Origin: Liquorilactobacillus mali KCTC 3596 = DSM 20444
GTDB lineage: Bacteria > Bacillota > Bacilli > Lactobacillales > Lactobacillaceae
Assembly: GCF_000260415.1 (NCBI RefSeq)
Contig: NZ_BACP01000012.1
Span: 1 to 59,114, forward strand
Reading direction: 5' to 3'
DNA length: 59,114 bases
The first letter of the stretch is position 1. Each line of letters opens with the position of its first letter. Positions 54,601 to 59,114 of this stretch are shown piece by piece. Position numbers and translations under genes: made by a program. The notes below the pieces were generated by a model. That model was given only the letters and a program-made list of their open reading frames with translations. It was not told the origin of the DNA and made no database searches.

Positions 54601-55731
54601 TCACGCAAGACTATTTTTAGAAGAATTAATTTCACTTGGTTCATCAAATAATTCGCTGATTACATTTTCTATTTGATTATCCGAACGTGTCTTATATTCG
54701 TCAATAAGATATGAGTATACTCGACTAGTAGTAGATATATCAGAATGACCTAGCCGTTTAGCGATAATGTATAGATCTATGTTCTTTGCAAGTAGGAAAG
54801 CAACGTGTGTGTGCCTGAGCGAGTGAAAATGAAAACTGGGCTTATTGATGCCACATTCTTTAAGCGACTGCCTGAGTGTTTTATTTGCAGCAGATGAAGT
54901 TGGAATTGTGTGGTATTGATTTTCAAATACTTGTTTGCTTTGATTAACCTTTAACTGTGCTAGACATACTAATATGCTTTTACTTAAACGAATCGTTCTC
55001 ACGGATGACTCGTTTTTTGTTTCCTTAAATTTCTTTGTGGTTTCATTCCAAGACTTGTTAATACTTACAGTTTTAAAGTTCATATTAATGTCTTTCCATG
55101 TCAATGCTTGAATTTCGCCGAGCCTAGCTCCAGAGTACATTGCTAGCAATATCATGAATTTAGAAGTGAAATTGTGGTTGAGTGTGGACTTCAAATATTG
55201 ACTAAGCTTTTTGGTTTCTGCAATACTAAGATAATCTATGCTACGTTTTTTACTTTTATCGAATACCAAGTTTACATTTTGTACAAAGTCCCTTTGAATA
55301 GTGCCATCATAAATTGCATCTTTCACGCAGGCATGTATTAATGAATTATACTTACTAACTGTTGACTTAGCATGTTTAGAACCATATTGAGTAATAAAGA
55401 GCTGATATTTTCTGCGATCTATTTTTTCAATAGCAGTTCGACTAAAATACTTTTTTAACGCATTATATGTCTGCTCATAAGTTTTTTTAGTTCGTTCGGT
55501 AACACTTGATTCCTTATAGGTCTGAAACCATTCCCAAAAATAATCAGGGAAGTAAGATGATGAGTCAACTGAGGCAAAACCATTCTGCTTAAGAACCTCT
55601 AACTTATTGCCATATGAAATAGCTTCACGCTTTGAAGAAAAACTTTTATTTTTAGTGTGCCGCTTATTGTCAACATCAATCCATGTCATACGAACTTGCC
55701 ATTTATCTCCATGCTGTCTGACATAAGCCAT
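54601..55731 (-). CDS. int: Phage integrase (tyrosine recombinase)
   Basis: Integrates the prophage at the tRNA-Ser. An N-terminal AP2-like arm-binding domain (WQVRMTWIDVDNKRHTKNK), a SAM-like core-binding domain (about 60-160) and a catalytic domain with R in GARLGEIQALTW, HSLRHTHVAFLL, LGHSDISTTSRVYSYL (second His and the nucleophile Tyr) are all intact, so it should be active. 376 residues. The ATG at 55731 follows AAAGGAG; a TTG two codons upstream is the alternative. It points toward the tRNA, as usual. Confidence 0.95.
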   Translation of the reverse strand: MAYVRQHGDKWQVRMTWIDVDNKRHTKNKSFSSKREAISYGNKLEVLKQNGFASVDSSSYFPDYFWEWFQTYKESSVTERTKKTYEQTYNALKKYFSRTAIEKIDRRKYQLFITQYGSKHAKSTVSKYNSLIHACVKDAIYDGTIQRDFVQNVNLVFDKSKKRSIDYLSIAETKKLSQYLKSTLNHNFTSKFMILLAMYSGARLGEIQALTWKDINMNFKTVSINKSWNETTKKFKETKNESSVRTIRLSKSILVCLAQLKVNQSKQVFENQYHTIPTSSAANKTLRQSLKECGINKPSFHFHSLRHTHVAFLLAKNIDLYIIAKRLGHSDISTTSRVYSYLIDEYKTRSDNQIENVISELFDEPSEINSSKNSLA

Positions 55732-55798
55732 TGTCAAAACTCCTTTCTTATTTTAAAATAGGTAAATAGGGCATAGTTTCCCTATATATATGATAGAT

Positions 55799-55838
55799 GC
55801 ACACTCAATCTCTGGTAGGGGCGAGTGTGTTTTTTTAT
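55799..55838 (+). terminator. Terminator-like hairpin facing the prophage minus-strand genes
   Basis: CACACTC (55800-55806) and GAGTGTG (55823-55829) form a 7-bp stem followed on the + strand by eight T. On the minus strand, where the neighbouring genes are read, there is no T-run. It would stop a + strand transcript, none of which is known here. Confidence 0.6.
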
Positions 55839-55847
55839 TTTATTATT

Positions 55848-56549
55848 TTATTTCAAATTAAGAGTAAAATCATAATCTTTTTCTACACTCATATCAGATT
55901 GCGGATTAGCTGTAAACTTATATCTAATAGTAGTTAAACTAGACGTGTTTGCAAGACTTTCAACAGGCAATGTTACAGCACCAGTTTTAGTAGCACCGTT
56001 GTTAATATCCCCATCCCAATTTTCTAAAGAGTCCGCTTCATGTTGTTCTCCGTTCGAATAAATTGCAGTTCCTTGTGTAGCATATAAACTAATATCAGAT
56101 TTAGCTGTAACTGTAAAATACAGTCTTACAAAGCCTTCGGCATTAAATTTACCATCATTAGCAGAATTATATTTATGTGGCTTGGTTAATTTGTAAATAG
56201 TTACTTTATTAACAGTCACTGTGGCATCGTTCCAACTAGAATCTGTGTAATTAGTTGTAAAGGATTTAGTACTACCTACAGCATATTTGTTGTAGTCAAC
56301 AGTAATACTAGATGCATCTGATTTTTTAGCTGACGATTCTCCTTTTTCTGAGTTTGTAGTTTTATGCGCAGTTGCTTTGCCAGAGGCTGACTCAGAACTT
56401 TTCGAGCTTCCAGAACCTCCCATAGTTCCAAAACCGATAAATAAGACAATTACAATAAGTATCCAAAACCAAATGCGTTTATAAAATGGCTTTTTTGTTT
56501 TCACCTCGTATTCTTTTCCGTCTTCTCCCTTAATCACCTTTTTAGCCAT
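55848..56549 (-). CDS. DUF4352-like membrane-anchored prophage protein
   Basis: 233 residues. An N-terminal cytoplasmic stretch (MAKKVIKGEDGKEYEVKTKK) precedes one membrane helix (about residues 26-43), a serine- and lysine-rich linker (about 45-78) and a beta-rich external domain resembling DUF4352/DUF5067 immunoglobulin-like folds. It lies between the integrase and the repressor, on the repressor strand, where phages of lactic acid bacteria often carry lysogeny genes such as superinfection exclusion factors. That role is inference from position and topology; the sequence shows no known motif for it. SD AAGGAGG before the ATG. Confidence 0.72.
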   Translation of the reverse strand: MAKKVIKGEDGKEYEVKTKKPFYKRIWFWILIVIVLFIGFGTMGGSGSSKSSESASGKATAHKTTNSEKGESSAKKSDASSITVDYNKYAVGSTKSFTTNYTDSSWNDATVTVNKVTIYKLTKPHKYNSANDGKFNAEGFVRLYFTVTAKSDISLYATQGTAIYSNGEQHEADSLENWDGDINNGATKTGAVTLPVESLANTSSLTTIRYKFTANPQSDMSVEKDYDFTLNLK

Positions 56550-56612
56550 GATATTTGGCCTCCTTTTTTTCAGCTTTTAAAGTCATCAGTCTTTGGACTA
56601 AGCAAATATTAA

Positions 56613-56807
56613 TTACAAAGAAGAGTTCCTAGTGCGGTAAACTAAATATCCACCAACAGCTACAATAATTAGTGGAAACAGTATTTTGATTGCTTCTGCT
56701 ATCCACAAAATAATAAGAGTTAAAAACAATAACGGAAGTATAACGTTAAAAGAAAATTTAAACATTTTCCAAAGTATGAACATTAGTATAATAATTATAG
56801 CAGCCAT
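56613..56807 (-). CDS. Small hydrophobic prophage membrane protein
   Basis: 64 residues, almost wholly hydrophobic, with two membrane helices (about residues 3-20 and 22-57) and a short basic C-terminus YLVYRTRNSSL. It lies directly upstream of the DUF4352-like gene on the same strand and could be co-transcribed with it. No family recognised. AAGGG lies about nine bases before the ATG. Confidence 0.65.
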   Translation of the reverse strand: MAAIIIILMFILWKMFKFSFNVILPLLFLTLIILWIAEAIKILFPLIIVAVGGYLVYRTRNSSL

Positions 56808-56874
56808 ATCATCAGCCCTTTTTATTTCTTATTTTAAATTATTATGTGTTAAATATATATCATTATGTAAAAAT

Positions 56875-56954
56875 ATCTGAGTAGTGGTATATTTTACTCA
56901 GATCATTTTATAAGTCTTAGTTCGCTGCCCCCCAGCATGATGAACTAAGGCTTA
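56875..56954. repeat. Two tandem inverted repeats after the cI gene
   Basis: First, ATCTGAGTA and TACTCAGAT (56875-56903) around an 11-base loop. Second, TAAGTCTTAGTTC and GAACTAAGGCTTA (56911-56954) around a nested GCTG/CAGC hairpin, with TTTTTA following on the + strand. They lie between the 3' end of cI and the small membrane-protein gene and probably end the cI message, although the T-run favours + strand termination. Confidence 0.65.
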
Positions 56955-56957
56955 TTT

Positions 56958-57584
56958 TTATAGATCACTCGTATATCGTATGGCTTTACCTAAAATGCGA
57001 GCAGGATTATCCTCGCCAACAATAATTGGTGTGAACTCCGGATTATCTGGCATTAAGAACATTGTTCCATTTGACCGCTTAATCCTCTTTAATGTAGCTT
57101 CATTAGTTTCAGTCATCAGAACAGCTGCTATCTCATCATCTTCTACATCTGGTTGTTGACGGATTAGAACTTTTGATCCGCTCGGGATTGTAGGCTTCAT
57201 TGAATCGCCTTTAGCCTTTAAGTAGAAACATGTGCCGGAAGGCAGATAATTAACAGGCTCATCTATATACTCCTCTATGTTTTCCTCTGCAAGTATCGGA
57301 TCGCCACAAGCTATTTCCCCTAATAGTGGAATCTTAACCGTTTTAGTAATTGGAATAACATTATCAGGCTTTCTCTCAATTAAATCAGATTTTTCAACGT
57401 TAAAATAATCTGCCATTTTTTCAATACTGCCAATCCTTGGATAGGCATTTCCATTTATCCAATCAGTTAAGGTTGTATATTTAACGTTTAAATCAGCAGC
57501 CATTTTTGACCTCTCGGTTCCGTGCTGTTTCATAAACCTTTTAATATTATCAGATAGAACCCTTTTGTTTCCTAAATCACTCAT
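56958..57584 (-). CDS. CI-type phage repressor (HTH plus S24 peptidase)
   Basis: Maintains lysogeny and is inactivated by RecA-stimulated self-cleavage. An XRE helix-turn-helix domain (about residues 10-65, with KYTTLTDWINGNAYPRIGSIEK) is joined to a LexA/CI-type peptidase: the cleavage site is Cys93-Gly94 in GEIACGDP, the nucleophile is Ser128 in GDSMKP and the general base Lys166 in ATLKRIKR. All are intact, so the prophage should be inducible. 208 residues. The second of two adjacent ATG codons has the better distance from GAGGTG. Divergent from the Cro-like gene. Confidence 0.94.
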   Translation of the reverse strand: MSDLGNKRVLSDNIKRFMKQHGTERSKMAADLNVKYTTLTDWINGNAYPRIGSIEKMADYFNVEKSDLIERKPDNVIPITKTVKIPLLGEIACGDPILAEENIEEYIDEPVNYLPSGTCFYLKAKGDSMKPTIPSGSKVLIRQQPDVEDDEIAAVLMTETNEATLKRIKRSNGTMFLMPDNPEFTPIIVGEDNPARILGKAIRYTSDL

Positions 57585-57609
57585 CATTTTCACCTCACTT
57601 TCTACATAT

Positions 57610-57637
57610 ATTATACGGCTGTTCCGTAAAAAGTAAA
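57610..57637 (-). promoter_or_regulatory. Promoter of the cI gene with operator in its spacer
   Basis: On the minus strand TTTACT (57637-57632), 16-base spacer, TATAAT (57615-57610). The palindrome TACGGCTGTTCCGTA (57614-57628) occupies the spacer and touches the -10 box. Confidence 0.78.
57614..57628. promoter_or_regulatory. CI/Cro operator site 1
   Basis: TACGGCTGTTCCGTA: inverted repeat of the pattern TACGR-N5-YCGTA with a five-base centre, over the cI promoter. Binding here would regulate cI itself. Confidence 0.75.
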
Positions 57638-57679
57638 TAGAAAATCAACAAAAAAATATGTTTTTTTCGTATTTTGTTG

Positions 57680-57708
57680 TTGACTTTACGATTTAATCGT
57701 ATTAATAT
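57680..57708 (+). promoter_or_regulatory. Lytic promoter (PR-like) of the cro-like gene
   Basis: TTGACT (57680-57685), 17-base spacer, TAATAT (57703-57708). Operator 2 (57687-57701) fills the spacer, so a bound repressor would block polymerase. Confidence 0.82.
57687..57701. promoter_or_regulatory. CI/Cro operator site 2
   Basis: TACGATTTAATCGTA, a 15-bp palindrome with the same TACGR-N5-YCGTA half-sites as site 1, inside the lytic promoter. Confidence 0.82.
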
Positions 57709-57737
57709 TGAAAATGTAAAGAGGAGGTGAAAAACAA

Positions 57738-57980
57738 ATGGAAATTCAAAAACATTTCAAAGTAACTTTAAGAGGCTTACGTGCAACTTATGGGCTAAGT
57801 CAAAAAGAAGCGGCTGAGGCTATTGGCGTGGGGCTTGAAACGTGGAGAAACTATGAACGTGGGATCACTTCACCTGATGAAAAGAAGCTCAGAGTGATTG
57901 AAAAAGTATTCAATATCAGTTACGACGATATTATTTTTTGCCGTCAATTACGATTAAATCGTAACAAAGTCACAGAATAG
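57738..57980 (+). CDS. Cro-like XRE regulator
   Basis: 80-residue helix-turn-helix protein in the Cro position, divergent from cI. LRATYGLSQKEAAEAIGVGL gives helices 1-2 and ETWRNYERGITSPDEKKLR the recognition and following helices. It should compete with CI at the shared operators and favour lytic growth. Starts with ATG after GAGGAGGTGA. The third operator lies inside its 3' end, at 57949-57963. Confidence 0.9.
   Translation: MEIQKHFKVTLRGLRATYGLSQKEAAEAIGVGLETWRNYERGITSPDEKKLRVIEKVFNISYDDIIFCRQLRLNRNKVTE
57949..57963. promoter_or_regulatory. CI/Cro operator site 3, within the end of the cro-like gene
   Basis: TACGATTAAATCGTA is the exact reverse complement of site 2. It lies in coding sequence 15 bases before the stop codon of the cro-like gene and 30 bases before the antirepressor start codon. 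Confidence 0.75.
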
Positions 57981-57992
57981 GAGGAACAAAAT

Positions 57993-58763
57993 ATGAATCA
58001 ATTAAAGCATTTTACAAATAGGAATATCGATTTACCAATCAAGGTAAACTCGGACAACTCAATCGAATTTGACGCTGAACAAGCAGCGATTGGATTGGGA
58101 ATTTTCCTTGAAAAACAAGGTGTTAAATATGTCCGCTGGGAACGAGTGCGCAAATATTTAAATTCTCCACAAGTGGAGAAAGGTGATTTCATTACTGAAC
58201 CACAGTTTTATAAGTTAGCAATCAAGGCTAATAACGAAACTGCTGAAAAATTTCAAGACTGGGTCACAGGCGAAGTCTTACCGTCAATTCGCAAACACGG
58301 TGCATACATGACACCAGAAACATTGCAGGAAACATTAGCCCAACCTGAGAATATGATTCAGATTTTAACAGCTTTAAAAGATGAACAAGAGGCACATAAG
58401 AAGTTGCAGCAAGAAAACGACAAGATGAAACCTCATGCAATCTTAGGTGCTGTTGTTGAAAACTCGGTTAATAGTATTTCAGTTAAGGCGCTTGCAACTA
58501 TTTTGAAAGAAAAGGGAATCAATATCGGTCAAAACAGATTATTCCAGTGGTTGCGTGAAAATGGATATTTAATTTCAAGATACGGGCACTCACGTAACTA
58601 TCCAACTCAACGGTCAATGGATATGGGATTGTTTGAATTAAAACCTAATCCAATTGTTCATAATTCGGGAGAAATGGAAACAAGATATACGCCTCTTGTA
58701 ACTGGAAAGGGGCAGAAATACTTCATCAATAAATTTTTCAATGGAAAAGTATTGGAGGCATAA
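57993..58763 (+). CDS. Phage antirepressor (BRO-N-like plus KilAC domain)
   Basis: Likely inactivates or displaces the repressor during induction. N-terminal ORF6N/BRO-type DNA-binding domain (VRWERVRKYLNSPQVEKG, DWVTGEVLPSIRKHGAYM) occupies about residues 1-110, a coiled coil (about 125-150) follows, and the KilAC domain ends the protein (SVKALATILKEKGINIGQNR, LFQWLRENGYLI, YTPLVTGKGQKYF). 256 residues. GGAGGAAC lies before the ATG. Early lytic gene under the PR-like promoter. Confidence 0.92.
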   Translation: MNQLKHFTNRNIDLPIKVNSDNSIEFDAEQAAIGLGIFLEKQGVKYVRWERVRKYLNSPQVEKGDFITEPQFYKLAIKANNETAEKFQDWVTGEVLPSIRKHGAYMTPETLQETLAQPENMIQILTALKDEQEAHKKLQQENDKMKPHAILGAVVENSVNSISVKALATILKEKGINIGQNRLFQWLRENGYLISRYGHSRNYPTQRSMDMGLFELKPNPIVHNSGEMETRYTPLVTGKGQKYFINKFFNGKVLEA

Positions 58764-58776
58764 GGAGGTGATCAAT

Positions 58777-59114
58777 ATGCAACAACTTCAAGCGACGGTA
58801 ACAATTCCTGTTCCTGAGGGCAAAACACTAATTGATAATGTTGATCTTAAGGAAATAAAAGATGAAATTGTTCATGGAAAAACGTGGAGCCTCATGGAGT
58901 TCAAAAGAAATTGTTGTTTTAACCGTCATAAAACGTGGGTGTTAGATAACATACTCTACGCTTTCAGAGATGAAATTGAATATAAAGACGGAAAAGGGTG
59001 GTGTATTTTTTCAAAAGGTCGAGGATCTAGCTATCAAATCAGAGCAGAAAAGGCTTGCGATTGGATGGAAGAAAATTTCGACAGAATTGACTGGAATGCA
59101 AAAATTCCAAAATG
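58777..59114 (+). CDS. DUF771-like phage protein, truncated by the window edge
   Basis: Open to the end of the window, at least 112 codons with no stop. It reads MQQLQATVTIPVPEGKT, then a helix-rich middle with GKTWSLMEFKRNCCFNRHKTW and a C-terminal YQIRAEKACDWMEENFDRI; this layout fits the DUF771 family of early-region phage proteins, which resemble excisionase-type small DNA-binding proteins. Strong AAGGAGGTGA lies six bases before the ATG. The true end lies outside the window. Confidence 0.75.
   Translation, partial: MQQLQATVTIPVPEGKTLIDNVDLKEIKDEIVHGKTWSLMEFKRNCCFNRHKTWVLDNILYAFRDEIEYKDGKGWCIFSKGRGSSYQIRAEKACDWMEENFDRIDWNAKIPK

Larger units (their letters stand above)
54464..59114. mobile_element. 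Left end of a temperate prophage integrated at tRNA-Ser
   Basis: From the 3' end of the tRNA to the window edge the genes are a tyrosine integrase, two membrane-protein genes, a CI-type repressor, then (on the other strand) Cro-like, antirepressor and DUF771-like genes: the lysogeny module of a siphovirus of lactic acid bacteria. The attL core is inferred to be part of the tRNA 3' end; attR must lie to the right of this window, so the core cannot be fixed. Confidence 0.88.

Noticed and set aside
1-59114. CRISPR array, restriction-modification genes or a bacteriocin cluster
   Set aside because: No regularly spaced repeats, methylase/endonuclease motifs, or leader-peptide and immunity gene pairs were seen anywhere in the window.

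Overview
The window is low-GC Firmicutes DNA and reads as a chromosome segment of a Lactobacillaceae species. The evidence is the complete lower mevalonate operon with a type 2 IPP isomerase, T-box-controlled valS and pheST, the mreBCD-minCD cluster, a YidC lipoprotein, a C69 dipeptidase, and the Bacilli-type order dinG-ypmB-aspB-asnS-dnaD-nth. A diaminopimelate decarboxylase (lysA) fits a meso-DAP or lysine-synthesising species. I cannot name the species from the sequence alone.

Layout. 0.2-2.6 kb: cysteine desulfurase and ThiI (tRNA 4-thiouridine). 2.6-5.6 kb: valine T-box and valS. 5.8-8.0 kb: an AT-rich pair, glycosyltransferase plus UDP-glucose dehydrogenase, lying between valS and folC, which are neighbours in many Bacilli. 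8.2-15.4 kb: folC, a HAD phosphatase, radC, a cold shock protein, mreBCD, minCD. 15.5-31 kb: cardiolipin synthase, two alpha/beta hydrolases, a degenerate metallo-beta-lactamase-like protein, a HesB-like protein, dipeptidase, YitT, tautomerase, lysA, PAP2 phosphatase, Cof phosphatase, a DUF59 Fe-S factor, an unpaired MacB/FtsX-like permease, an RsmF-type methyltransferase and a butanediol-type dehydrogenase under a likely CcpA site. 31.1-31.3 kb: a frameshifted XRE regulator remnant. 31.4-35.5 kb: mvaK1-mvaD-mvaK2-fni on the minus strand. 35.7-43.1 kb: dinG to nth. 43.2-46.4 kb: yidC, acyP, an RNA methyltransferase, an HD protein and an HxlR regulator. 46.4-52.8 kb: phenylalanine T-box, pheST, mltG, udk, greA. 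53.1-54.5 kb: a small anchored protein, a nitroreductase and tRNA-Ser(CGA).

From the tRNA-Ser to the right edge lies the left end of a temperate prophage: integrase, a DUF4352-like anchored protein, a tiny membrane protein, a CI-type S24 repressor, a Cro-like protein, a KilAC antirepressor and the start of a DUF771-like gene. Three 15-bp palindromes of one type form a coherent operator set for the genetic switch.

The most striking non-coding feature is a dispersed family of hairpin-plus-tail repeats in at least seven or eight intergenic spaces, mostly between convergent genes, in both orientations. The most unusual protein is the minus-strand gene at 18161-19066: it looks like a trimmed beta-CASP/MBL-fold protein that has lost its metal ligands. 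No wholly new multi-gene system is evident; these two, the prophage switch and the orphan permease are the best leads.
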